Assembly (NCBI GenBank): GCA_035690495.1
Contig: DASSKK010000015.1
Coordinates: forward strand, 11,566-75,565
From: DASSKK01 sp035690495
GTDB lineage: Bacteria; Actinomycetota; Actinomycetes; Propionibacteriales; Nocardioidaceae
Length of the DNA stretch: 64,000 nt
Direction: 5' to 3'
The notes under the pieces are model-generated. The model saw only the letters and a program-made list of their open reading frames with translations. It was not told the origin of the DNA and did not search any database. Made by a program: the position numbers and the translations under genes. Of the stretch, positions 43,552 to 51,450 are shown piece after piece; position 1 is the stretch's first letter; every line of letters starts with the position of its first letter.

Positions 43552-44085
43552 CTACTCGACGGTGAGCTGGGCCCGGTGGAAGTCGTAGTGCTGCGTGCCG
43601 TAGCGGTAGACCTCGACCAGCGTCATCGTGTCGCGAAAGAAAGGGTCCCAGCCGACCGGGAAGTGCATCCGGCGGGAAAGCGCCGCGTCGGACTCGGCAT
43701 CGAGGCGGCGGTGGAGCCGATCGATCGTGCGGTCGAGCTGCCTGGTGAGCCGTGGCCCGTGGAACACCAGTGCCCCACCGACAGAGCCGAGATAGTTGAT
43801 GTGATGGAAGGGTCGCGTGCCAGCGTTCAGCATCGCCGCGAAGGTCCGGCTGAACGGGTCAGGTAGCCGCCCGAAAACGCGGACCAGGCGCAGCAGGCGG
43901 TTCACGATGAGGTAGCCGAACGCCATGTGCCAGAGCATCTGCCGGTTGCTCCAGCGGGTGCCGTCGGTGCACCGACGTAGGTCGGCGGGCGTGGCGCTGG
44001 CGACCAAGTGGTGCAGGTCGGTGCGGGCGCGTTCCAGGTCTTCGTGGATGGATCTCCGGTCGGCCGGCTGGCCGTTCACGGTCAT
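43552..44085 (-). CDS. DinB-like four-helix protein
   Basis: This 177-residue protein looks like a DinB/DUF664 helical-bundle enzyme of the bacillithiol/mycothiol-dependent transferase superfamily. It starts with a helix (RRSIHEDLERARTDLHHLV), continues TRWSNRQMLWHMAFGYLIVN with the conserved N-terminal His, and ends TLVEVYRYGTQHYDFHRAQL, where two His residues near the end fit the metal-binding triad. The natural substrate is unknown. It is convergent with purB. Confidence 0.72.
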   Translation of the reverse strand: MTVNGQPADRRSIHEDLERARTDLHHLVASATPADLRRCTDGTRWSNRQMLWHMAFGYLIVNRLLRLVRVFGRLPDPFSRTFAAMLNAGTRPFHHINYLGSVGGALVFHGPRLTRQLDRTIDRLHRRLDAESDAALSRRMHFPVGWDPFFRDTMTLVEVYRYGTQHYDFHRAQLTVE

Positions 44086-44223
44086 GGCGTCAGTATCGCG
44101 AAGTCACGGACCGGAAGAGAAGCAGAACCTTCTTCAATTTCGGTGGCCAGCCAATCGAGCTGCGGGACGCCAGGATCGACTGGAGGTGCGTCTTACCGGC
44201 TTAGACGCCCGGTCCCGGCCACG

Positions 44224-44264
44224 CACGAAGAGCCCCGGCCGGTGTGCGGTCGGGGCTCTTCGTG
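44224..44264 (-). terminator. Terminator of the cold-shock gene
   Basis: CACGAAGAGCCCCG (44224-44237) and CGGGGCTCTTCGTG (44251-44264) are perfectly complementary over 14 bases with a 13-base loop. The hairpin lies 7 bases after the cspA stop in the direction of transcription. No T-run follows, as is usual in high-GC actinobacteria. Confidence 0.8.
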
Positions 44265-44270
44265 GTGAAG

Positions 44271-44474
44271 TCAGGAGACGCGGACGTTGTCCGCTTGCGG
44301 ACCCTTGGGGCCCTGAGCGAGGTCGAACTCGACCTTCTGGTTCTCGTCGAGCGACTTGAAGCCGCCTGACTGGATGGCGGAGAAGTGGACGAACACGTCC
44401 TCGCCGCCACCATCCTGCGAGATGAAGCCGAAGCCCTTGTCGGCGTTGAACCACTTGACGGTTCCCTGAGCCAT
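44271..44474 (-). CDS. cspA: Cold-shock protein CspA
   Basis: This 67-residue single CSD protein binds single-stranded RNA and DNA. It begins MAQGTVKWFNADKGFGFISQ with RNP1 (KGFGFI) and continues DVFVHFSAIQSGGF with RNP2 (VFVHF), ending GPQADNVRV. It is complete. ATG 44474 has AAAGGA a few bases upstream on the minus strand. A gap of about 220 bases to the ECF41-type promoter on the other strand may hold a long 5' leader, which in many cold-shock genes controls translation. Confidence 0.97.
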   Translation of the reverse strand: MAQGTVKWFNADKGFGFISQDGGGEDVFVHFSAIQSGGFKSLDENQKVEFDLAQGPKGPQADNVRVS

Positions 44475-44697
44475 GATCTGTTCCTTTGTTCGGTACCGAG
44501 AGCAACGTGCCCTCAAGCCGGCTGAAGACATCCACCTGTACTGATGTCCAGCGAACCGAAAACCAGAGTACGAGACACAAGCCGCGACAACTTGCGCGGC
44601 CAGGACGGCTTACAGAGCCATCCCTTCAACAAGACCCATCATAGGGCATCGGTGGAACTCGCGCAGACCAGCGTGCGGAGTCTCGTGAGCGCGGTGC
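44475..44697. other. Divergent intergenic region (cspA leader)
   Basis: This gap contains the upstream region of cspA (minus strand) and the region before the ECF41 module (plus strand). No gene is visible. I looked for a clear -35/-10 pair for cspA and found none that I trust. Confidence 0.5.
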
Positions 44698-44724
44698 TGT
44701 CACAGAGCAGCGCCGGCCGGTGTC
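44698..44724 (+). promoter_or_regulatory. ECF41-type sigma-factor promoter
   Basis: TGTCACA (44698-44704), a 16-base spacer and TGTC (44721-44724) match the published ECF41 consensus TGTCACA-N16-CGTC at all but one position. The site is 32 bases before the ATG of the CMD gene, which is followed by the ECF41 sigma gene. This is the arrangement of an autoregulated ECF41 operon. A strong GAGGAGGAG ribosome site (about 44746-44754) follows. Confidence 0.75.
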
Positions 44725-44756
44725 TCCATGCCGAGAGCACTTCACGAGGAGGAGAC

Positions 44757-45347
44757 ATGAGCGGCAACACCAGGGTTCCACCGGCCGAGATCACCGGCCC
44801 CTACGGCGCCGTACTGAAGATGGTCAGCAGGCGGATGTTCGGCGACGTGGCCGAGCCCATGGGCGTGATGTGGCACAACCGCCGGGTGCTGAAGTTCAGC
44901 CTCGGCCTCGGGCAGAAGTCCGCCAAGTGGAAGGAGTGCGACGAGAACCTGAAGTCCTACGCCCACATGGCGGTGGCGTCGTTGATCGGCTGCACGTGGT
45001 GCCTCGACCTGGGGTACTTCCAGGCGCACAACGAAGGCCTCGACGAGGCCAAGGCACGCGAGGTGCCGCGATGGCGGGAGTCGAGCGTCTTCACACCGCT
45101 GGAGCGCGACGTCATGGACTACGCCGAGGCGATGTCGCAGACTCCGCCGGCCGTCACCGACGGGCTCTCCGCCCGCCTGCTCGACCAGCTCGGCGCGCCG
45201 GCGCTCATCGAGCTCACCGCGTGGGTCGCGCTGGCGAACCAGTACGCGCGTACCAACGTCGCTCTCGGCATCGAGGCCCAGGGCTTCGCCGCAGCGTGCG
45301 GCCTCGCACCACTGGCCGAACCGAGCCACGTAGCGTCGCACCCATGA
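44757..45347 (+). CDS. Carboxymuconolactone decarboxylase (AhpD-like) protein
   Basis: This 196-residue protein belongs to the CMD/AhpD superfamily. The redox motif is CTWC (C79/C82) in ASLIGCTWCLDLGYFQAHNEG, with H91 in the usual place. The second half has ALIELTAWVALANQYARTNVAL. Such proteins are peroxidase-linked disulphide reductases or lactone decarboxylases. CMD genes are a typical partner of ECF41 sigma factors, and this gene ends inside the sigma gene start (ATGA). ATG 44757 fits the strong ribosome site. Confidence 0.9.
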   Translation: MSGNTRVPPAEITGPYGAVLKMVSRRMFGDVAEPMGVMWHNRRVLKFSLGLGQKSAKWKECDENLKSYAHMAVASLIGCTWCLDLGYFQAHNEGLDEAKAREVPRWRESSVFTPLERDVMDYAEAMSQTPPAVTDGLSARLLDQLGAPALIELTAWVALANQYARTNVALGIEAQGFAAACGLAPLAEPSHVASHP

Positions 45348-46222
45348 CCGACGACCCGTTCGTCACCCACCGCAGTCTGCTGTTCACGGTCGCCTACGAG
45401 ATGCTCGGCTCGGCCGCCGACGCGGAGGACGTCGTGCAGGAGACCTGGCTGCGGTGGGCGGACCTCGATGACGCGGCTCGCTCCGACGTGCGCGATCCAC
45501 GCGCCTACCTGGTGCGGATCGTCACCCGGCAGGCGCTCAACCGGCTGCGCACGCTGGCGCGGCGGCGCGAGGAGTACGTCGGCGAGTGGCTCCCCGAGCC
45601 GCTGCTGACCAGCCCCGACGTGGCCGAGGACGTCGAGCTCGCCGAGAGCATCTCGTTCGCGATGCTGACCGTGCTGGAGACCCTCGGCCCGGTCGAGCGG
45701 GCGGTGTTCGTGCTGCGCGAGGTGTTCGACACGCCGTACGACGAGATCGCTACGGCCGTCGGGAAGTCGCCGGCCGCGGTCCGGCAGGTCGCCCACCGCG
45801 CCCGGGAGCACGTGACCGCGCGGCGGCCGCGCGTGCAGGTGAGCCGCTCGGAGCAGGAGGCTGTCGTGGAGGGGTTCCTCGCAGCCATCCGCGGTGGCGA
45901 TCTGCAGGAGCTGCTGGAGGTGCTCGCCCCCGATGTCGTCGTGGTGGCCGACGGCGGCGGTGTGGTCGCCGCAGCGCCTCGCCCCATCCACGGCAACACC
46001 AAGGCCGGCACCTTCCTGAGCAAGCTGTGCAAGCTGCCCAACGAGCTCGCCGTGATGTCGATGTGGCTCAACGGCGCCCCCGCGGTCCGGATCGACCTCG
46101 ACGGCGAGCTGGACACGGTGGCCAGCCTGGTCATCGAGGACGGCCGGATCACCCGGGTCTACGCGGTCCGCAACCCGCACAAGCTGGTTCGCCTCGGCGA
46201 GGAGGCCGAGCTCAGCCGGTGA
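45344..46222 (+). CDS. ECF41-group sigma factor with a SnoaL-like C-terminal domain
   Basis: This 292-residue extracytoplasmic-function sigma factor belongs to the ECF41 (SigJ-like) group, which has no membrane anti-sigma factor but carries its own C-terminal regulatory domain. Region 2 is EDVVQETWLRWADL, region 4 is YDEIATAVGKSPAAVRQVAHRA. The group-specific WLPEP linker is at 82-86. The SnoaL-like domain follows, with DGGG (203-206) and NPHKL (277-281), close to the NPDKL motif described for ECF41. The gene starts inside the CMD stop and should be transcribed from the ECF41 promoter upstream, giving autoregulation. The inducing signal is unknown. Confidence 0.92.
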   Translation: MTDDPFVTHRSLLFTVAYEMLGSAADAEDVVQETWLRWADLDDAARSDVRDPRAYLVRIVTRQALNRLRTLARRREEYVGEWLPEPLLTSPDVAEDVELAESISFAMLTVLETLGPVERAVFVLREVFDTPYDEIATAVGKSPAAVRQVAHRAREHVTARRPRVQVSRSEQEAVVEGFLAAIRGGDLQELLEVLAPDVVVVADGGGVVAAAPRPIHGNTKAGTFLSKLCKLPNELAVMSMWLNGAPAVRIDLDGELDTVASLVIEDGRITRVYAVRNPHKLVRLGEEAELSR

Positions 46223-46242
46223 CGGTTGTCCAGGTCGCACCG

Positions 46243-46872
46243 TCAGACCAGTGACTCCTGGGGCATCGCGGACGCGCGCTCCTTCGTGGCGACGAGGCAG
46301 ACGCCGGCGACGATGGCCCACAGCACGAAGATGAAGTAGGTGAAGAAGAACGGCGCCAGGACGCCGCACACTCCCGCAAGGTAGGAGAACCCGCGCAGCC
46401 AGCCTGGAAGCGGACCCTTGGCACCGAGCAGGATCGCGACGACGCCGACGAAGAACGCCGGGCTGCACACCGCGAGCAGGTTGCCGATCTCGGTGATGGT
46501 GTAGACGACCGGGTGCGGGACGCCGGCCTGGACCTGTGGACCGCCCTCGGCCATCGCGACGTCCAGACCGCCGACGATGAACCAGCCGACCACCGATGCG
46601 GTGGCACCTGCGAACGAGAGGCCGCGAAGCAGTTCGCCCGTGGTTCCGGCCCACGTGCGGACGGCGTTGCCGAACACGAACAACCCGAGGGCCGCGAACG
46701 CCCCCACGTAGGCCACCACGAAGGCGGTGGGCCAGTGGCTGCTCGCGGTGTAGTCGGTGACCAGGGTGCTGGCGTAGTCGCCACCGGGAGAGCCGCTGGT
46801 CGAGAAGGCGGCCACGCTGCCGAGGCCGAAGACGAGCAGGCCGGTCCCGGCCGTTCGGATGGTGTTGTGCAT
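46243..46872 (-). CDS. Six-helix membrane protein of unknown function
   Basis: I do not recognise this 209-residue protein with confidence. Hydrophobic helices include TGLLVFGLGSVAAFSTSG, AFVVAYVGAFAALGLFVFG, SFAGATASVVGWFIVGGL, LLAVCSPAFFVGVVAILLG and FFFTYFIFVLWAIVAGVCL. The ribosome site AGGAGG before ATG 46872 is strong. It is divergent from a two-component system over 172 bases and could be its target, but no shared repeat is seen. A DUF4386-like fold is possible. Confidence 0.75.
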   Translation of the reverse strand: MHNTIRTAGTGLLVFGLGSVAAFSTSGSPGGDYASTLVTDYTASSHWPTAFVVAYVGAFAALGLFVFGNAVRTWAGTTGELLRGLSFAGATASVVGWFIVGGLDVAMAEGGPQVQAGVPHPVVYTITEIGNLLAVCSPAFFVGVVAILLGAKGPLPGWLRGFSYLAGVCGVLAPFFFTYFIFVLWAIVAGVCLVATKERASAMPQESLV

Positions 46873-47044
46873 CTTGTCCTCCTGGGTCGGTGGCGCGTCC
46901 AATCCGCGCGCAGCTTCGACGCTAGGGAGACGGCGACTCCATGGCGTCCGGCGCACTGCCCATTTCGACCTCGTCCAGCCGAGGGGGCGGCCCATCCTCC
47001 GCAAGAAGGACGCGCCTCGTCCCGGACTGCCCTACCGTCGTGCC

Positions 47045-48187
47045 ATGACGCGCCGGAGCTGGGCTTTCGATGCGGCGATCGCGCTGGTCGTCGCGGCCCT
47101 GGGCGTGCTCGAGGCCGTCGGGGGGATCGACGCCACCCATCGGCAGGGGCCGGTCTGGGCGCAGGCAGCGCTGTACGTCGTGACCGGCGGGCTGCTCGCC
47201 GTGCGACGGCTGAACCCGATCGGCGTACTGACCGCGATCCTGGCCGTGAGTACGGCCGAGTTCGCCGTGTTCGGCTCACCGGAGGGGCAGGGGGTGGCGC
47301 TCCCCGGGATCATCGCGGCATACACGATCGGCCGCCGCGTGGAACGACGGCGCTCCTGGTGGGGCCTGGTGCTGGTGGTGCTGCTCTGGCTGTCCTGGGC
47401 GGGGCTCGACCCGATGAACGACCACCTCGAGGAGCGGCTGCTGACGCTGGTGTGGCTCTCGCCGTGGGTCATCGGCTGGCTGGTCGGCGCGCTGGTCCGG
47501 GCAACGCGGCAGACCACGGAGCAGCGCCGCCAGGTCCGCGAGCAGAAGGCGTCCCGAGCGGTCGCCGAGGAGCGCAACCGGATCGCCCGCGAGCTGCACG
47601 ACGTGATCGGGCACAGCGTCAGCGTGATGACCGTGCAGGCCTCCGCGGTAAGGCGGAGGCTGTCACCCGACCAAGTCGTCGAACGACAGGCGCTCGAGAC
47701 GGTCGAGGCGGTCGGCCGTGAGGCCCTGACCGAGATGCGCCACATGGTCGGAGTGCTCCGCCATGACGGGGACACCTCGGACCGCGAGCCTCCCCCGGGC
47801 CTGGGTCAGCTCGACAGGTTGGTGGAGAAGTTCCGCGCGGCCGGGCTGCCGGTCGAGATGCGGATGGCCGGCCCGGCGCAGCCGCTGCCCCCGGGCCTCG
47901 ACCTCACGGCCTACCGTCTCGTCCAGGAGGGGCTCACCAACACTCTCCGGCACGCGCCGACTCCGGTGCGTGCGGAAGTCACTGTCACCTACGACCCCGG
48001 GCGTCTCGAACTCGCCGTCAGAGACGACGGTGCTCCGTCGACTGCCCCGGGCGAGGCCGGTCATGGGTTGTTGGGCATGAGGGAGCGCGTGATGGTCTAT
48101 GGCGGTGACCTGGTTGCCCGCCCCCGCACCGGTGGCGGGTTCGAGCTCGTGGCCACCCTGCCCCTCGACCACGGCGAGGTGTCGTGA
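47045..48187 (+). CDS. NarL-type sensor histidine kinase
   Basis: This 380-residue sensor kinase has four to five N-terminal membrane helices (residues about 8-150), then a HisKA_3 helix with RNRIARELHDVIGHSVSVM, where H185 is the likely phosphate acceptor, and a HATPase_c domain with LVQEGLTNTLRHAP, DDGAPSTAPGEAGHGLLGM and FELVATLPL. Small sensors of this type often answer cell-envelope stress. GTG 48184 of the response regulator overlaps its stop. Confidence 0.94.
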   Translation: MTRRSWAFDAAIALVVAALGVLEAVGGIDATHRQGPVWAQAALYVVTGGLLAVRRLNPIGVLTAILAVSTAEFAVFGSPEGQGVALPGIIAAYTIGRRVERRRSWWGLVLVVLLWLSWAGLDPMNDHLEERLLTLVWLSPWVIGWLVGALVRATRQTTEQRRQVREQKASRAVAEERNRIARELHDVIGHSVSVMTVQASAVRRRLSPDQVVERQALETVEAVGREALTEMRHMVGVLRHDGDTSDREPPPGLGQLDRLVEKFRAAGLPVEMRMAGPAQPLPPGLDLTAYRLVQEGLTNTLRHAPTPVRAEVTVTYDPGRLELAVRDDGAPSTAPGEAGHGLLGMRERVMVYGGDLVARPRTGGGFELVATLPLDHGEVS

Positions 48188-48867
48188 CCGGAAGTCGCAC
48201 GAGTTCGGTACTCATCGCCGACGACCAGACCCTGGTCCGGCGGGGATTCCGGATGATCATCGAGATCGAGGCAGATCTCGATGTGGTCGGCGAAGCGGCC
48301 GACGGCGAAGCGGCGGTCGCGCTGTCGCGGAGCCTGGAGCCCGACGTGGTGCTGATGGACGTGCGGATGCCCGGCACCGACGGCATCGAGGCCACCCGCC
48401 GGATCATGGCCGAGCAGGTCTCACCTCCGCGGGTGATCATGCTGACCACCTTCGACATGGACGAGTACGTGTACGACGCCTTGCATGCCGGCGCCTCCGG
48501 CTTCCTGCTCAAGGACGTCCCGCCCGAGCAGCTCGTCGACGGGATCCGCGCCGTGCTGTCCGGGGAGTCGCTTCTGGCCCCGGCCATCACCCGCCGGATG
48601 ATCGAGGTCTACCTCGACCGACGGCCGGTCGCGCCGCCATCGGACGCACTGGACTCGCTGACGCCGCGCGAGCGGGAGACGCTGGCTCTGCTGGCCCGCG
48701 GGATGTCCAACGGCGAGATCGCCGAAGAGCTGGTCGTCTCCGAGACGACCGTGAAGACGCACGTGAGCCGGGTGCTGATGAAGCTGGACCTGCGCGACCG
48801 TGTCCAGGCGGTCATCTTCGCCTACGAGCACGCCATCGTCCGCGCCTCCCCGCCGACGAGTCGGTGA
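48184..48867 (+). CDS. NarL/LuxR-type response regulator
   Basis: This 227-residue regulator pairs with the adjacent kinase. The receiver starts VLIADDQTLVRRGFRMII and has the acceptor D59 in VVLMDVRMPG, with K in FLLKDVPPEQL. The C-terminal LuxR helix-turn-helix reads LTPRERETLALLARGMSNGE, then IAEELVVSETTVKTHVSRVL. The GTG at 48184 overlaps the kinase stop (GTGA). Its stop lies 7 bases before that of the convergent exporter gene, a plausible but unproven target. Confidence 0.94.
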   Translation: MTGSRTSSVLIADDQTLVRRGFRMIIEIEADLDVVGEAADGEAAVALSRSLEPDVVLMDVRMPGTDGIEATRRIMAEQVSPPRVIMLTTFDMDEYVYDALHAGASGFLLKDVPPEQLVDGIRAVLSGESLLAPAITRRMIEVYLDRRPVAPPSDALDSLTPRERETLALLARGMSNGEIAEELVVSETTVKTHVSRVLMKLDLRDRVQAVIFAYEHAIVRASPPTSR

Positions 48868-48874
48868 CCCGGGC

Positions 48875-50443
48875 TCAGTGACCGACGACGACTGGAGGCA
48901 CGTCCTCGTCGTCGAGCAGGTGGGTCTCCTCGCGCCGCATCGGCAGCATGAACGCGGGGATCAGCGTGATCGCGGCCAGCACCCACGCCACCCAGTAGGT
49001 GTGCGCGAACGCCGCCCCGGCGTCGGCGAGTCCCTCGAGCACCTGCGCATGTCCGAGCTTGTCCGCCAGCGACGGGTCGTGCTGGGAGGCGATCGCGGGC
49101 AGGGCCAGCGTCGAGCTCTTCAGGTGGTTGGTCAGCAGCACCGACATCACCGCCACTCCGACGGAGCTGGCGATCTGCTGGGTGATGTTCAGCAGGGTCG
49201 ACCCGCGCGCCACCTCATGGTGGGTCAGCGTCTTCAGCGCGGCGGTGAACAGCGGCATCATCGTGGCGCCCATGCCCAGCCCCATCACGAACAGCTCGGC
49301 GATCAGCAGCGTGTACGACGTGTCGGCGGTCACCTGGGTGAGCCCGAACATGCCGATCAGGATCACGATGATCCCGACCGGGACGATCCGGCCCACCGGC
49401 AGCTTGTCGGTCAGCGCGCCGGCGATCGGCATCGTCAGCATGGCGCCGATGCCCTGCGGGGCGACCAGCAGGCCGGCGCTCAGCGTCGACTCGCCGCGGA
49501 CCTCCTGGAAGTACGTCGGCACGAGCAGGAGCCCGCCGAAGAACGCGGCCGCGAACAGGAACATGGTGACGACCGAGACGGTCAGGTTGCGGTTGGTGAA
49601 CAGCCGCAGGTCGAGCAGCGGGTGCGCGGGGCGGAACGAGTGCCACACGAAGACGGCCATCAAGATGACGCCGACGATCATCGACACGTAGACCCGCGGG
49701 GCGTTGACCGTTCCCTCGCTCGGGATCGACGAGACCCCGAACAGGAACAGGGCCAGGCCGGGCGACATCAGCGCCATGCCGAGGAAGTCGAAGGACTCCG
49801 ACGGCTCGGGGGCGTCCTTGGGCAGCGCGCGCCAGGAGTAGACGAGCGCGATCGCGCCGATCGGCACGTTGATCAGGAACACCCAGTGCCAGCTGGCGAT
49901 CTGGATCAGCCAGCCGCCCAGGATCGGGCCGAGGATCGGGCCGAGCAGCATCGGCACCCCGAGGATCGCCATCAGCCGGCCCATCCGCTGCGGACCCGCC
50001 GCACGCGTCATGATCGTCATGCCGAGCGGCATCAGCATGCCGCCGCCGAGGCCCTGCAGCACCCGGAACCCGATCAGCGCGTTGATGTCCCAGGCGGTCG
50101 CGCACAGCGCCGACCCGATCGTGAACAGCGCGATCGCGATCATGTAGAGGCGCTTGGTGCCGAACCGGTCGGCCGCCCAGCCGGAGAGCGGGATCACCGT
50201 GGCCAGCGCCAGCGTGTAGCCGGTCACCGTCCATGCCACCGTCGAGTACGCGATCGGGTGAGCCGGCGTCCCGAACACCGTCTGGAACGTCGGAAGGGCG
50301 ACGTTGACCACGGTGATGTCGAGGATCGACATGATCGCCCCGAGGACCACCACGCCGGCGATCTTCAGGACCGCGGCGTCGATCTTCTCGGGGTACTCCG
50401 GACCCGCGGCCGGGCCGGCCGGCGGGCTCGTGTCGACGGTCAT
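48875..50443 (-). CDS. MFS multidrug exporter, DHA2 (EmrB/QacA) type
   Basis: This 522-residue permease has about 14 membrane helices and DHA2 motifs: VVLGAIMSILDITVVNVALP, SGWAADRFGTKRLYMIAIAL, FRVLQGLGGGMLMPLGMTI and GWLIQIASWHWVFLINVPIG. The long N-terminus (TVDTSPPAGPAAGPEYPEKI) is cytoplasmic. The minus-strand ribosome site GGAGGGAGC lies just before ATG 50443. It is convergent with the two-component system and divergent from purC. Substrate unknown. Confidence 0.93.
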   Translation of the reverse strand: MTVDTSPPAGPAAGPEYPEKIDAAVLKIAGVVVLGAIMSILDITVVNVALPTFQTVFGTPAHPIAYSTVAWTVTGYTLALATVIPLSGWAADRFGTKRLYMIAIALFTIGSALCATAWDINALIGFRVLQGLGGGMLMPLGMTIMTRAAGPQRMGRLMAILGVPMLLGPILGPILGGWLIQIASWHWVFLINVPIGAIALVYSWRALPKDAPEPSESFDFLGMALMSPGLALFLFGVSSIPSEGTVNAPRVYVSMIVGVILMAVFVWHSFRPAHPLLDLRLFTNRNLTVSVVTMFLFAAAFFGGLLLVPTYFQEVRGESTLSAGLLVAPQGIGAMLTMPIAGALTDKLPVGRIVPVGIIVILIGMFGLTQVTADTSYTLLIAELFVMGLGMGATMMPLFTAALKTLTHHEVARGSTLLNITQQIASSVGVAVMSVLLTNHLKSSTLALPAIASQHDPSLADKLGHAQVLEGLADAGAAFAHTYWVAWVLAAITLIPAFMLPMRREETHLLDDEDVPPVVVGH

Positions 50444-50487
50444 GTGGTGCTCCCTCCAATGTCACCGAAACCCTAACTCGGACATGG

Positions 50488-50508
50488 ATGCGGCCCGCAT
50501 GCTTTTTT
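50488..50508 (+). promoter_or_regulatory. Short hairpin followed by T6 upstream of purC
   Basis: ATGCG (50488-50492), a GCC loop and CGCAT (50496-50500) form a 5-bp stem followed after two bases by TTTTTT (50503-50508). It is 55 bases before the purC start and looks like a minimal intrinsic terminator or attenuator. The stem is short and the T-run is unusual for this genome. No promoter upstream of it is clear, so its role is a guess. Confidence 0.3.
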
Positions 50509-50562
50509 CGGGGGCGGCGTGTGACCTTCGCCTCGACCGGCGTGCGTGCGACGATGCCGACC

Positions 50563-51450
50563 ATGAGCCCCGACCAGGCGACCTCGCACAGACCGCCCCT
50601 CGACGGCGCCGAGCACGTCCACTCGGGCAAGGTGCGTGACCTGTACCGGCTGGCCGACGGGCGGCTGCTGATGGTGGCCAGCGACCGGATCTCGGCGTTC
50701 GACTTCGTGCTGGCGACCACGATCCCCGACAAGGGCGAGATCCTGACCCGGATGTCGCTGTGGTGGTTCGAGCAGCTGGCCGACCTGGTGCCCCACCACG
50801 TGCTGTCCACCGACGTCCCGGCGCAGGTGGCCGGGCGGGCGATGGTCTGCGAGCCGCTGCAGATGTACGCCGTGGAGTGCGTCGCCCGGGGTTACCTGAC
50901 CGGCTCGGGACTCGCCGACTACCGGCGCACCGGAACCGTGTGCGGCGTCGAGCTGCCCGATGGCCTCGAGGACGGAAGCCGCCTGCCGGAGCCGGTGTTC
51001 ACCCCGGCCACCAAGGCGCCGATGGGCGAGCACGACGAGAACGTCACCTACGAGCACGTAGTGGGGACCGTCGGGGCACAGGCCGCAGGGCAACTGCGTG
51101 AGGTGACGCTGGCGGTCTACGCCCGCGCGGAGCAGGTCGCCCGCGAACGCGGCATCATCCTCGCCGACACCAAGCTGGAGTTCGGCTCCCGCCCGGACGC
51201 GGCCTTGGTGCTCGCCGACGAGGTGCTCACGCCGGACTCCTCGCGGTTCTGGCCGGCCGAGCAGTGGCAGCCCGGCCGCGCGCAGCCGTCGTACGACAAG
51301 CAGATCGTCCGCGACTGGCTGACCTCACCGGCCAGCGGCTGGGACCGGGACTCGGGCGAGCCGCCACCGCCGCTGACCGACGAGGTCGTCGAGCGGACCC
51401 GGGCGCGCTACATCGAGGCGTTCGAGCTGCTCACCGGCGAGCGCTTCTAG
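50563..51450 (+). CDS. purC: SAICAR synthetase
   Basis: This 295-residue enzyme joins CAIR and aspartate using ATP to form SAICAR. It has GKVRDLYRLADGRLLMVASD, RISAFDFVLATTIPDKGEIL, CVARGYLTGSGLADYRRTG, ILADTKLEFGSRPD and SYDKQIVRDWL, the family signatures. ATG 50563 gives a typical start; ATG 50554 is three codons earlier. The stop overlaps the stop of the convergent S9 peptidase. Its product feeds purB in this window. Confidence 0.96.
   Translation: MSPDQATSHRPPLDGAEHVHSGKVRDLYRLADGRLLMVASDRISAFDFVLATTIPDKGEILTRMSLWWFEQLADLVPHHVLSTDVPAQVAGRAMVCEPLQMYAVECVARGYLTGSGLADYRRTGTVCGVELPDGLEDGSRLPEPVFTPATKAPMGEHDENVTYEHVVGTVGAQAAGQLREVTLAVYARAEQVARERGIILADTKLEFGSRPDAALVLADEVLTPDSSRFWPAEQWQPGRAQPSYDKQIVRDWLTSPASGWDRDSGEPPPPLTDEVVERTRARYIEAFELLTGERF

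Noticed and set aside
48800..50476. Plus-strand open frame of about 558 codons opposite the second exporter
   Set aside because: Rich in R, D, H and Q without any domain; the minus strand encodes an intact DHA2 permease.
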